Assembly (NCBI RefSeq): GCF_038396675.1
Contig: NC_088931.1
Span: forward strand, 10,302,501 to 10,366,500
Reading direction: 5' to 3'
Length of the DNA stretch: 64,000 nucleotides
Origin: Hydra vulgaris
Lineage: Eukaryota; Cnidaria; Hydrozoa; Anthoathecata; Hydridae
Shown here: positions 11,571-26,734 of the stretch, one piece after another
Layout of the letters: every line of letters starts with the position of its first letter
Position numbering within the stretch: position 1 is the stretch's first letter
Notes under the pieces: model-generated
Told to the model about the DNA's origin: nothing
Seen by the model: the letters and a program-made list of their open reading frames with translations, nothing else
Databases searched by the model: none
Program-made: the position numbers and the translations under genes

Positions 11571-12177
11571 TTAGACAAATGATTTTATGATCAATCTTTT
11601 TTGCGTCAATCCTTGAGCTCTATCGCATAGGAGAAAGTTTATGTAATTATTGGCTTGACTCCAACTGAAAGATTTTCCAACGAACTGGGCTGTAGCTGAA
11701 TAAATGGTATAGCTTTTGAATATTTCTGCATCAGAATTTTCACAAACAATTTTAATGTCAAGCTTATTTTCTTTCAAAACATTCAATATCATTTTTACTT
11801 TATCTGCTCCTTTTTTCCATTGCTAACTATTGCGGCAATACTAAAAACGAAATATAAAAGTAACTTGTTTTTTTGAGACAAATTGAGCTGTCTGTAAGGA
11901 TGGTATAGTATATTCATTTCTGAATTTCTTGAATAATCTTTCAAACAACCAATTTGTCGCACACCTTAATAAGTTCGTTCTGATATTTCCAAGATACGTA
12001 ATGGTAATGGTATGAAAATGAGCTTACACGCATTTTTCTTTTTCTTGATGCTAAGCAGTTCAATGCAAATGATTTTGCAGCATTTTCTTTTGGCAAGCAA
12101 TTTAAGCGCTTTAAAATAGTTTTATGAATATATTTACTTAAATTATTTAAGCGCTCCAATGAGGTATCTATTACCAT
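11571..12177 (-). other. Two unassigned minus-strand frames
   Basis: Frames of 73 codons (11571-11792) and 78 codons (11941-12177) are better mixed in composition than the surrounding noise. They include SFSWSQANNYINFLLCDRAQ and KSFALNCLASRKRK. I do not recognise either. They lie upstream of, and on the same strand as, the hAT relic at 10820-11286, so they may belong to that element, but no hAT motif is visible in them. Confidence 0.3.
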
Positions 12178-12693
12178 TTTTGTACAACTTTTAATTGAAT
12201 TCGGTTTGCAAAAAAAAACCCTCGAAAAATAAAATTAGTAGTCCAATTATAACTTTCATTTCTAAATTACAAAAAGAAAGCGCGAAATATAATTTATAAT
12301 TTAGAAATAGCATTTTCATCCCTAGAAGCTAAATCTTTTGAATCTAGATATATTATCAGGTCAACATTTTGTAATTAGTTTCCATTACTCCGATTTATTT
12401 TTCTAATAGATGATTAATGGGCTTTTAACTTTTTAAGTGAATTGGGAAAGTTTGAATTAAAATTCATATAGATGAATTTTAATGCAATCTGAAAATTTTC
12501 TTTAATTTCGACCTGTTAACTCAGCTTGTTGTCTATTCTAAGACAACGAGCTGGGTTAAACACCGGAACAATTAAATTAATCAATCCAAAAATAAGCACG
12601 GAAAACAAAAGAGTGATGTCACAAGTTTGCTCTAAACAAGTCAATCTCTAACCTTGTCTCCGTTTTTAAAATAAGTAAGTTTTAATGAATTCA
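12178..12693. other. AT-rich spacer, nothing recognised
   Basis: No coding or repeat signal was seen before the transposon that starts at 12694. Confidence 0.5.
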
Positions 12694-13915
12694 CAGTGTT
12701 ATTCATTTTCATATGCGCGTCTATTCATTTTTATATGCGTATTTATTCATTCTTATATGCGTGTTTATTCATTATTATATGTGCGTTTATGTGCGAGTCA
12801 ATTACCCACAAAATCTCTAATATAATTTTATATAAACAATAAAAAGGCTTTTATGTTTTTATATAGATATATTTAAATATAAATTCGGCTGTTGCCACAG
12901 CTATTTATTTAAAAAATGGTTGTCGAAACAGCGTTCGATTTATATAACTATGCGTATGATTGTAAAATGGAACTAAATTAAACTCTGTAGTACCCATATT
13001 ATTTTTAAGTTTACTGATCACGCCATCCGTATTTCGAGACATTCCTCCCTGTTTGTAAGTATGCTTTAAAAAAGAAAAAAGTTCTTCTATTAGATTAAGC
13101 TGTGGCGTATATGCTGGCAGATACTTCATAGCTATGCCATGAGAGGCTAGTGTTTGACTAATAGAAAAACTCCAGTGGAAATACAATTGTCCATAACAAG
13201 CATCGGCGCTTCCACATCTGCATTTTTAATCACTGGTGCCAACATTGTGGTAATGAAAGTACAAAATGAGTCTGCATTCCAATCTCCAGTTTTTATTTCA
13301 TAAGCCAGCACTTCCATTGTTAAAACAGCACAAATCAAACTAGCATTCTTGCCATGATTTGCAGATAACAGTAAAAATGCTGGCGTACCTCTTTAACCAT
13401 ATTTGCAGTTAGTAAGCAAATTAAATTCAGTTGTATCCAAATAAATAAGCTTTTCATTTGAAATTCCGTTAACTTCGCTAGCAAATGCATAGCGTGCATT
13501 GATAATTCATGTTGAGTTTCGTTCTTCTGGCACATGCACAACACGCTTTCTTGATAAATCTGAGCGTTTGAGTTTTCTTGAAGTAGTAGGCTGAGACATG
13601 TTGAAGAAGTAGGTTAAGACATGAAGAAAGATTTTCTTTTATTGCTTCTTGCGTATAAAAATTGTTTTCTTGTACGCATAATTCAATAATACTTTTTATT
13701 TGAGCTTGAGATTTTATTTACCTCGTTTTTTATTAGAAAATGACTTGAATGTAGTAATGTCGTCGAATTCTCCTCTGTTTAACTTAACGACAAGATTTTG
13801 AACTGTGCAAAAAATGAATGAATACGCATATAAAAAATGAATAAATGCGCATATAAGAATGAATAAGCACGCATATAAAAATAAATAGACGCGATTATAC
13901 GAATGAATAGCCCTG
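12694..13915 (-). mobile_element. Tc1/IS630-like transposon with tandem-repeat inverted ends
   Basis: Left end CAGTGTTATTCATTTTCATA and right end complement CAGGGCTATTCATTCGTATA are inverted repeats. Each end continues as about four roughly 22-bp tandem units of the type TTCATTCTTATATGCGTGTT, in opposite orientation at the two ends (12700-12790 and 13810-13910). The element encloses a minus-strand DDE transposase relic. A TA stands outside the right end and CA outside the left, a possibly mutated TA target duplication. Confidence 0.8.
12905..13544 (-). pseudogene. IS630/Tc1-related DDE transposase pseudogene
   Basis: Three overlapping minus-strand frames form one broken transposase: 13335-13544, then 13147-13338 (FCTFITTMLAPV, APMLVMDNC with the second catalytic aspartate), then 12905-13186 (YLPAYTPQLNLIEELFSFLK with the third acidic residue). 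The MDNC to FHWSF step requires a frameshift near 13165-13185, and an in-frame stop lies near 13395. The enzyme would cut and paste the element by DDE chemistry, but this copy cannot encode a full protein. The N-terminal DNA-binding part is not recognisable. Confidence 0.8.
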
Positions 13916-13917
13916 TA

Positions 13918-15129
13918 TTAAGTAATTTTTTCAAGGGATAAAAACTAATTGATGACTTTATTACACAGCTAGAAATTAGGTTCAATTTAAGAGTTTTTTT
14001 CTACTGCTATTTTATACCTTTTTATATCCTCAATTTAAATCAGCAATGTTTTCCTGGGAAGAGATAAAAGTTGTGAAATCACATTTTACCCAAACTAATT
14101 ACGGAGTGGCTAATTTAGGCAAAAAGTGACAAATTGTTCCCTTAAACCGCATTTTGATTTTGTAATATATATTATAGAGAAAAAACTAAAATTCGTATTC
14201 CAAATCCTTTGGAACAAGAAATTTGATTCGATCAATTTGAAATTTGATACGATTCACGAATCGAAAGATGGTTTGATTTAAGATTTGATTCAAAAGAAAA
14301 AAGGTTAATTGGCAGGACCCTTAATATGTATTATTTTTATTATATGCTTCATGACATAAATTTTGAAATTATTAAAAAAATAAAAAAAGTTATGAATAGA
14401 AAATACTTAAGCATTTCATAAAATTAACTTAAATGCTTCTGAATTGACACAGTCTTCAACAAGTTTTTCATGACTACATAACTTAAACTTTTTTTAATTA
14501 CATGATATAAATTGGAGTTGCTAAACGGAAAGAAATTGCAGAGGTTGTTGCAAAATGCAAACAACTCGACAAACTTTTATTATACTAACAGTAGATTCAG
14601 CTACTAATTGGAGTCATATTAAACACAATATTCCCTTTTTTTAAATTTTGAATCACCATATCAGTCAATAAAATATAGAATTAAATTTATTTTGCCTGCT
14701 ATATTTCAACTGGTTGTGGAATCTTTCTTCAAACAGTAATAACCATGATTCAAATCTTTATTGGCAGTTTATAGTGGTGTTATCTTAATGAAAAAATTAG
14801 GCTGCATGAAAAGTCAATGCTCCATATTATTGATTCTGCTGTCTATGTGAAACGGAAATCTTGTTATTGCTTAAACAAGGATTTTAAAAACACTATAAAA
14901 GAACAATCTAATTTTTAAAGAAAATTTTTGAGTAAATCATTAATCATATATTGACACTTGCAAAACTTTGGCTACCATTTTCAGCACACCGCAAAATAAT
15001 ATCAGAGTGTGTATGTGAAGAATAAAATTTTTCAGGCTTGGTAGCTTGGCGAGTTAAATTTAACCCACTTTTACAAGTAGTTACACGCTTTTGTGTTGAT
15101 TTTAGTCCTTAAATGCTAACAATAAATGT
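13918..15129. other. AT-rich DNA, no feature recognised
   Basis: Includes a low-complexity patch with repeated TTTGATTCGAT-like words near 14215-14300. No gene or element border was identified. Confidence 0.5.
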
Positions 15130-15430
15130 TTCCGACTTGTCTGAAGGTGTTAGTGATCAAATGTTCAGGAAAAGTTTTTTTTTAATGCAGTGCAAGCAAT
15201 ATCAGCCAAGTTTATCACACTAATGCGTTGGGTGGATTTGAATTCCAAAAATTTGAACATAAATGAACTTTTTCTGAGGTTCCTTGAAATCACAGATACA
15301 ACTTTTGTAGGTCTAATAAAACGAGTGAGTGATTAGCTATGGAAGAACTAAATTTAGAAAAGATGACCAAGACTATGGCAGCTTAATGCAACGAGTGCAA
15401 AAAGGCGAAGCTGTTAAAAGTAAAAATAAG
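15130..15430 (+). pseudogene. hAT transposase relic, central fragment
   Basis: The plus-strand reading gives RWVDLNSKNLNINELFLRFL, EITDTTFVGLIKRVSD and, one frame over, GQDYGSLMQ. These correspond to the ZMYM1-like hAT segment RYVDxxxxxxEEFLGF...TxxxGL...GQxYDG. Stops and shifts show that it is dead. Neither end of the element was found. Confidence 0.6.
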
Positions 15431-15519
15431 ATGCAGTTCAAATACTATTAAGAGGTTATAAATGGTATACATATATATCTTATACTGCTGATTTAGGTGA
15501 GCAGTGTGACGTCATACTG

Positions 15520-15610
15520 AAATAGCCTGCTGCCGGGGGCTTCAGTACATACATCGACTGACAAATACCCTGACTCGCTGTAGAGTGCTGCTACATTGAC
15601 TGAGGGTTTG
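15520..15610 (+). repeat. Copy 1 of an unnamed dispersed repeat, GC-richer
   Basis: The segment with GGGGGCTTCAGTA, CCTGACTCGC and AGAGTGCTGCTACATTGACT matches the reverse complement of 47190-47280 (GGGGGCTTTAGTA, CCTGACCCGC, AGAGTGCTGCTACATGGACT). A (TA)n array lies within about 120 bp of each copy. It may be part of a MITE or SINE; borders were not resolved. Confidence 0.7.
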
Positions 15611-15731
15611 GCATGGGGCATCACTCTTTTCGTTCATTATTCTTTGTTCTTATTATTCTAAAAAAGCCATATCTACTTAGATAAGCAAAAAAAGTGAGCA
15701 AATTCTCACATAAATATGTTATAGTCGACAT

Positions 15732-18830
<3,099 letters not shown>

Positions 18831-18839
18831 ATATGCTTC

Positions 18840-20810
18840 ATTTACTAAATTGTATTGAATCAAAACCAGGTAACAGCAAATGGTGCAATTTTTGCAGGCA
18901 GCACATGAAATGAAAATTATTTCCAAATTCTTCAACATTTTCTATCGCTATGTCATACGTACTCAAAACGTAGTCTTTAATGCTATCCCAGTTCCAAATG
19001 AAACTGGTAAGCTCTGTACATAAATTTTCTGCTGTTGCTTGTTCATCAAATGGCAATAGATGTTTACTCAATTTTTCGCAGGATTCTCTTTTCTCTCAGC
19101 GTACTTTCAAATCCTGTAAATCAAGTTTTTCATTAACTTTACTGACAAAATGATTCGTAATTGCAAATAAAGTATCAAACTCTGTAGAATAAGTTTTTAG
19201 TTGTTCTGTAGTTTTTGTTACCATGTTGTAAGCATCAAAATATCCATATTAACGATTTGCAAATATTTCGACAGTGGTGTTGTTAACTGAAAAATACATA
19301 AATATATATGTGCAGTTAAAATCGTTTCATATTTCAGGAGTCCATCTTTAAAGCCTTTCGTCTTAATAACGAAACTCAGGTATAAAACTTAAATTGTTTT
19401 CGGTGCGAAACAATATAACTACACGTTTAACGTATAAACCAGAATCTGGATTTGAAAACTCGCCAAATATTTTTGTAAATGCAGCATCCTTTGACCACCA
19501 ACTTGTTACACGAATAGTTGAAATCCTGAGATGGTATTCGTCATTTTGATTTTCCGCCAAAAAAATGTTCATTTTCTGAAATGATCCACGAATAAAAACT
19601 GCTACGTCATTTAATAAATTAAATAGTGAAATACTAGAAAGGCAATGATTTTCTGTATCAAGCGACACATAATTTGAATTAGTTTTGTGATTGTGCTTTT
19701 GGAGAGAAAAGTTACCATGGAACTTCTTCCAGTACTTCCTGTTTCTTTTCGTTTTGCACTTTTCTCAATGCAAGTATTTATATGCTCGTTTAGACAGACG
19801 TCTTATTTACTTACAAGCAACACCATTTCTAAAAAGTTGCCGCGATCAAGTGGTTTATCAAACAATGTATATGCCGCTTCAAACTCCTGTCCTCTGTAAC
19901 TCAGACCACGTTTACCAATCAGCTTTATGATTTCTCGTAACAATACCTGACGTCTCTTTTTAACTTGTTCTCATCGTACTGATAATTTTGTGGAAAACAG
20001 TAAGTTTTGAACATTAGATTTTGAAAAATATCGAAAATATGCTTCTGTTGATTTGTTATAGCATGTCGATTTTTCATGTTCTTCTACTTTTTGATGAATG
20101 TGTTTTCTATCTGTCATTCCTTTTATAAAAGAGTTTAGTACGTCAATCGAAGAAAATGTTTGTAAGTATATTGAAAAGTATAATGCATTATCGTCCTCAG
20201 AATAAGATAACGATTTACGGTTCGTACCATTATGACGCACAAAAGATTTCATAATAATCGGATCTGCAGCAGATTGGACTGGATGAACTTCAAAATATTT
20301 GTTAAGAAGGGTTGATGGTGGATGAAGGGTGATGATGGTGGATGAGAAAACTAGTTTATATGTTGTTCTGCTTGATCGACAACAATATTAACAATTTGTT
20401 CGCTTACGGTTTTTATCCAGCTAGTGTTTGGATCAATTCGGCTCTGAGTGTGAGTCTCATTTTGCATATATGTTGACAAACTTTCAACTGCTACCTCGGT
20501 AGCATTTGAAAGATTGTCAACATATGCAAAATGAAGTAGTACTTAAATAAGTACTACTTAATACTTCATCAACTACCATAGTATAATCATAGTATCTGTT
20601 TCTGTCGGTGTTGGTATGTGATTAACATTCGAGCTGACCAGAGCCTGTTCACCACTGTCTATACTTTCATGAGCTATGCTTGAACTGGAATTTCTTTTAG
20701 AAATGAAGTCACCTATTTTGAGATATTTATTAGCTGCTGATTGAATCAGTATTTATTTTTTATCACGTAATTTTTCAGCTCCTCCCTTTCTTTTCTTGCG
20801 TTCACTCATT
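18840..20810 (-). pseudogene. hAT transposase pseudogene (ZMYM1-like, TTF-type N terminus)
   Basis: The minus-strand reading starts MSERKKRKGGAEKLRDKK at about 20810, followed by a stop, then KYLKIGDFISKRNSSSS. The TTF/BED-like region follows: SFVRHNGTNRKSLSYSEDDN (20250), KGMTDRKHIHQKVEEHEKS, TEAYFRYFSKSNVQNLL. Further pieces are at 19363-19668 and 18838-19071, where the usual cysteine-rich hAT order is disrupted by stops and shifts. The catalytic RW motif and the C-terminal dimerisation domain are not found before the (TA)n array at 18830, so the 3' half is lost. A 76-nt near-perfect hairpin lies inside it (20457-20532). Confidence 0.7.
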
Positions 20811-21480
20811 TTGAAATTTTTGACCGACATGATTTAGGCCGGCCCAAATTCATACCGACCCACCTGAAATTGCAAGGGTAAATTAGATGGAGTTGCAAGG
20901 GAAAATCTTTAAATTAACAAAAAGCAATTGACCTACATTTTGCGTCCAGGAGTAAAGTAACAAGAACTTTAAGATTTTAAGGAATCTAGATCTAATGACC
21001 GGACTCCTCTAATTCAAGCACTAAATTGTTGTAGCCTGAAAGTGAAAAATCGGAATCCTCAGTCCTAACAACCCCTAATTAGACGTATACAGTTGAACTC
21101 ATGTACTTTGAATCCTCAAGGGATCTTAAAATATGTTTGAATTACAAAAGTTTTCGGATTTTTTCGGAGTTTAATCCTAAATATTAGACACGGAGGAGAC
21201 AGAAGAATTTGTTCGATTTAAATGGTTGTTCAAATTATAGGAGTTCGAATTACAAGAGTTCAACTGAATGTTTATAAAAAGATTTCTTTATTATTTTCTT
21301 TAAAAAATTTTCTTAATTTTTGGCATGTTCTCGTCCTCTGTAAAATGACTTGATCATGTTCCCATCCTCTGTAAAATGACTTGATCATGTTCCCGTCCTT
21401 TGTAAAATGATCGTTTTGAGCACTACTCAATTGAATCTTAAATCTTAAATAATGGTGCAATGTTTTGTTTTTTTATTTAT

Positions 21481-21511
<31 letters not shown>

Positions 21512-22257
21512 CATTAAGAGAGATGAGTTTAACTTTAAAGTTCAGTATTACAATAGTAAGTTGAAAATGTTATTTAACTTAAATTCTGCTAAATTGTTTA
21601 CAACAAAGATAAAATTAAAAAAAAACTAGATTAATAAAACGTAAAAAAGTTTCTTAAACATAGTATAAATTTCCGAAATTTGCAGCCTTATTTCGTCATT
21701 TAAATTTATATACATGATTACTCTATGTGTGTCAATCAGCTTCCGTGGTACACCATTGTTTCTAAAACAATAAATTCCAGAAAATAATAAACACGCGGCT
21801 AAAGTGCAATATAAAATTCACAATAAAATTTAATTGAAAAGACAATGAAATTACTAAAATATATATAAAAAAATTCATAAAAATAAAGAACAAAAGTATA
21901 AAATCAAAAATAATCATAACTATTATAGTCCATAATTTGTTTTGGAATTTTTTTAAAACAAAATTTCATGTCATTTTTAATAGTTTTACTCCTTTTTACT
22001 TATTTTTATATTCATCGGATTAAAACAATTGTTTTTATCTAACACTGATTGGAAGAGTTGCGCAATAACGATATTACTTTAGGTCAACTTAAAGGTTTAA
22101 AGAGATTAATAGTGGTTAAAAGAAGGTCTACCAGTAGGTGAAAAAACGAATTAGATCTAAGCAATTCTTATATCATTCAGGATCTTATATCATTCAGGAT
22201 ATCACGCAGAATTGAAAAGAATAATGCGTATTAATTGCTTTATTTTGGTGCCAAAAC
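20811..22257. other. AT-rich intergenic DNA
   Basis: No gene was recognised. It contains a 31-bp tandem repeat (21327-21412) and a poly-A run near 21489-21511. A 62-codon frame across the 31-bp repeat (21272-21460) is an artefact. Confidence 0.5.
21327..21412. repeat. 31-bp tandem repeat, about 2.8 copies
   Basis: The unit includes GTCCTCTGTAAAATGACTTG followed by ATCATGTTCC, repeated with single-base differences. Confidence 0.85.
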
Positions 22258-22279
22258 GAGGTAACTCCGGAGTTACCTC
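22258..22279. repeat. Perfect 22-bp palindrome
   Basis: GAGGTAACTCC is followed directly by its exact reverse complement GGAGTTACCTC. No element border was tied to it. Confidence 0.9.
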
Positions 22280-22599
22280 CATTCATATTTCGTATTTTCG
22301 CCTCGTTGAGAGCAACTGTACTCGTTTTTTAAAACATGTTTTCAAGTTTTGCTGTGATTTTGAATGACAAGCTCTGTTAAAAAATTTATAGTGTTAATTT
22401 TTGTCGTATTCTGTATCATAGTATAGTTTTATTATACAATCATCATATAATTATGTAATCATCTCAAGGACATTATTTAATATAAGAAACAATATTTGAC
22501 AATTCGGTTTATGACCGAGATTTCGTTTTTTAAAAATAGTGTTTAGTGTAAATAGTATTTTTGTCATAAATGCAAATGTCAAGAAAAACACAGTTTTTA

Positions 22600-23336
22600 C
22601 TTAGGGGGCATCCAAAGTACGTACGCAGTAAAACCACTGATTTAGGACCCCCTTTGTACAAACATGTACGCTTTCAAAGACTCCCTCCGCGTACGTACGC
22701 ATTACTTTTTTTTAAATAAACCCCCTCCCCCTCCTTCCCCAAAGCATAAATATTTCAAAACATTTAAAACAAAAAAAAAAACATTTTATTTGACATTTCT
22801 CTGTACTTAATTAAAACTTAAAATATTACTTAATTTACTTATTTAAATTTTAAAATGTTTCAACATATTTTAACATATTTCCGTGTCACATGATAGAGGC
22901 GAAAATACTTATTCTCGAAAATATCCCCGAAATATTTCACAACCAAAAAATTTAGAACCGAAAAGTATACTTTCATTGCAGGATCGAATTACAAAATCCT
23001 TTCTTGCGCCGAAAGTTTTAGAGCCGAATTTTACAACCGAAAAAATTTGGATCGAATTACAAAATCCTTTCTTTTTATATTTTAATTTAATTTAAAAACT
23101 TTATTTCACGACTTTCGATCGAAATTTTTTCGGTTCTAAAATTATTTATGACATTTCGATTGATAATTCGATCGAAATTTTTTCGGCTCTAAATACAATT
23201 ATGACTTACAATTATGAAAATTCGATTGAAATTATTTCGGTTCTAATTTTTTTCGTGAATATTTTCGGTTGTGTAATAAATTTCTCATATTCGGTTCTAA
23301 ATTGAAATTTACGATTCGGTTGAATCATAGGACGCC
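22600..23336. mobile_element. Probable MITE/foldback with many TTCGGTTCTAAA motifs
   Basis: The left end contains GGGGGCATCCAAAGTACGTA; the right end complement begins GGGCGTCCTATGATTCAACC, a weak GGGCRTCC inverted repeat. The left interior has TTTAGAACCGAA-type words and the right interior TTCGGTTCTAAA-type words at least five times, so the interior can fold. The 70-codon frame at 22883-23095 lies within it and is not considered a gene. Ends are tentative. Confidence 0.5.
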
Positions 23337-23759
23337 CATATTTCAACATATTTCAACATTTTAAAAGAAATGATAAAAACCAGTTTGCGTACAGTAATAA
23401 AAAATAATAATTCAAAAAAAGTTTGCTTTTATTTAAAAATATTCAGTTTTTATAAAATAAAAACTGGATATTTTTATTTTCCTCTACAAAGACTGATTTT
23501 CAATTTTGTCAAATAGTTATTTTGTTTCAATTTTATGAAAAGTATTTTAAAATGTTTAAAAAAGCTTTAAAAATGTAGTACTTTCGAAGTAGAAAGATGA
23601 TACATTAAAGAATATTAAAGAATATTTTCATTCAAAGAATTCAATTCACCGAATACTTAAAAGCGATTTACATAGTCAGGTATACAAAAAAAAAAACAGA
23701 ACCGTTATTTTCTGAAAAGAAAATCGGAAGAATTTTCCAAAAAAAATTAAGTTTGCAAA

Positions 23760-24330
23760 TTGGATACGAAACAATTTCATAAAATAAAAAAACATTTGGA
23801 ATTTTGTCATCTGATGGAAAGATATTTGGCAGAAATAGCTTATGTTACATATGTACATTTACATTACATTACATTATGTAACGCACGAAACACGAGAATC
23901 TGGAGAAGCGGGGTGAAAAATAAGTTTCCCAAAAAGTTGTGTGCTGTTTGGAACAAATAAAGCCAATAAATAAAATATGCAACTAAGTGGGCGACTGCTC
24001 ACACTCAACAACTTTCCCAAAAATGGTGTAAAAACAACTTTCCAGCTGCAATTAAAATAAAACATTTGCCGCCAAACTCTCCTGACCTTAACCGATTGGA
24101 CTTCATTGTTTGTGACAAACTTTTTTACCTAAATAAACTGGTGTAAAGTAAAATAAAAAAACCACCATCTGGGAAATAAAAGCTTGCAGTGAAACGAATC
24201 AGGTTAGAAAAAGTGTTACAAAGTTGCGTGTCCAGGATTAACAGACTATGTTGATTAACCAACTATATAACGGAACTATTTGCAGTATTAAAAGTGTATT
24301 TAAAAAAAGAAAGAAAAAAAGTAACTCTAT
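23760..24330 (+). pseudogene. mariner/IS630-like transposase C-terminal relic
   Basis: The plus strand reads VKNKFPKKL (about 23905-23940) and then WATAHTQQLSQKW, IKHLPPNSPDLNRLDFIVCD (about 23985-24115) and VLQSCVSRINRL. These match the DGAxxHT...LPPxSPDLNPLDFxVW block of DDE/D transposases. The upstream half is absent. The proline-rich SPDLN box is intact, but the frame is broken before and after. Confidence 0.75.
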
Positions 24331-24554
24331 TTAAAAAACTAGACCGATACCACAAATATTAGTGATAATCAAAAATTTAAAAATATATAAAGCATTTCAT
24401 TAACTATTAAAGAAAAAATTTAAACAACAATTGTGTATTATATATTTTTTTACTTTTATAAATTTTCATTCATGTCAATAAAAGTTTACGGTATTCTCTT
24501 ATTTGATTTGATACACCATATGAAATGAGTTCATGGAGACGACCAGCATGTCAG

Positions 24555-25620
24555 ACTCTATTAAAGGGTTTTAATAAAGGCTGGCATGCTGGTCTTTCTA
24601 AACATTTCATTCAAATTGCACTATTCATTTATTTCTAAGGGCAGTATTATTTCTAATTCATTTCTTTCTAATTGCAGAATTAGAGTCGTCCTTGATAAGA
24701 CAACACTCTCCTTCATTTCCTGCACTGTATATCTGGGCCATCAAAAGATTTTATCCTGATCCTGTGCTGTTCCCCATCTTTATTTAGTATCTGCCGGATA
24801 ATCTTCATAAAGATTATCCTCTAATTTGCTGACAATGCAACTAAATTTTGCAGTATTGAAACAAATCATCTGCTCTAAACAATCAAAAATCACTTTTTGA
24901 TTGCTTAGAGCAGACACCTAATTTTTATATGATCTTTCTTCTGTGACAGCTTGGGGCTTGAAGTGGCTGGTGAACTTTACCCAAAACAAAACTTAGTTAT
25001 TTACTTCTAATAATTATTGTAAAATTGTTAATATTCCTATACTGATAAATGGCAACACTTTTACTAAACCTTCTACTTTATGACTTCTCAGATTATTTTT
25101 AAATGCTGACTTCTCACGGAAACCAAATATGCAATCCATTCCAAAGTTTGTATCCGCTAAGGGTGCCTCTCTTTATTGTGCTTATCACATTCTTACTCCT
25201 GATTCCATTATCTGCCTCTAAAAATCTCTTACTCATCCTTGAATGGAATACTGATGTCAAGTTTGAGCTGGTTCTTATAACAAAACCCTTTCTTTTTTAG
25301 ATAAAGCATTTGTAAATATAGTTGACATTGCTTCTAAGCTTGAATTTTTCTTTTCTACAAATACTACCATGGTAATATGTTACCATGGCTGCTGCTCAAG
25401 TTAGCTATTATCACTTGTTTCATCAGTCAAAATTCAATTACATGTGACTTACCATTTAGTTGAGTCGCGTCTTTTTACTGTTACTGAAAAAAACTTATCT
25501 AGTTTTTTTCCATGAACATCACTTATGGAGTCCTCTCTCGTCTTTATGTTTTTTTGACTCTAACAACTTACAATTTTTAAGTCTTCTTTAGTTAATCGCT
25601 TTTATTGCTTTTTAGCTCTT
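24555..25620 (+). mobile_element. LINE relic: RT palm to 3' domain
   Basis: Related to the LINE at 3185-5420. Reads in order KGWHAGLS (about 24570), RVVLDKTTLSF (24685), WLVNFTQNKT (24965), ILINGNTFTKPSTL (25040), then NMQSIPKFVSAKGASLYCA and ILTPDSIICL (25125-25215). The YADD catalytic motif is destroyed, and stops occur throughout. The 3' end fades near 25620. Confidence 0.75.
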
Positions 25621-26734
25621 CTCGTTGTTTTTTATTTACTCCCAGCATAAATAGTAATAGCTTTCAGGATTGCTTCAGCATAAATAGTGATAGCTTGCAG
25701 CTTTGTTGGAAGTCAGTTTGTTTAAATATTAAAGAAAGGGTTAGTTCAGAAAATGAACAAGCTGATAACAAGTTAAATGTCATCCTAATTTCTCTCATAA
25801 AAGAAACTTGTGTTTATAAAACAAGCTCAAAAATAAATCGAATTTTTTTTTTCCGATTTCAGTATTTAAAATAGCAGAAAATATTACAATGTTAGTAAAA
25901 ATTTTAAGATTTCTGACAATGGTAAAGAGATTTAGTTAAATTAACATTATAAGCTAATTACTTGTGATGACTTGTGCTGCTAAAAAAGCTTGTAAAGCCA
26001 TCAAGGGATCCAAAGACCTAATACTAGAATTATGTTTATTTTGTGCAATATATTGAATACAAAATTTTAAATACTAGAAACACATTTTGGAAGATAGGGA
26101 CATTCAAAAATTATTTTTAATTTAGTTTAGTTAATAAAGCATTAATAAATCTTTGTTCGTTTCTAATACATCATTTTTTTAAACTTCTTTAGCAGCACAT
26201 TTTATACTACTCGCTGCAACATTTTTGTAAGTTATTATTACTTTCTTGTTCAGAAGTTTTAAAAGGAATAAAGTTTAAACAGTATGCATTCTATGTTAAT
26301 GATGAAGGAAAACGTTTATCATAAACCTAAAATTTTATTTTAAACTTAAAACATCTTTAGATAGAACTGCAAAACAAAAAATTATTAGTGCAGATTGTGC
26401 GCAAAAAGAATAGAGAAAAAAAAAATTTAATCTCAAAACTGTAATATAACAAGTGTTTCTTGTTATGCTTGGAAAAATTGAATATATTCACTCAAAATAA
26501 GTGTTGAACAACTGGAATGTTTAACTTAACTAAAAAAAATCTGATACCTATAAACAAATCAGACACAAATCAGAACTACAAATAAATTGAACCCTTTCTT
26601 AGAGCTTAAAGTAATCAAATACCAAATACGTAAGTAAAAAGTTGAAAAGCTATGAACATTATTTTTGTTTTTGTGTCTTGTAGAAGAAATCAAAAATAAA
26701 TTTTAAAAGACATCATTAAAGAGTTAAATATAAA
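25621..26734. other. AT-rich DNA, no feature recognised
   Basis: The 89-codon frame 25605-25874 (serine-rich, SINSDSLQLCWKSVCLNIK) is not recognised and probably spurious. Nothing else was seen. Confidence 0.45.

Noticed and set aside
25605..25874. 89-codon serine-rich frame
   Set aside because: No domain, no splice context, and adjacent to the fading 3' end of a LINE relic.
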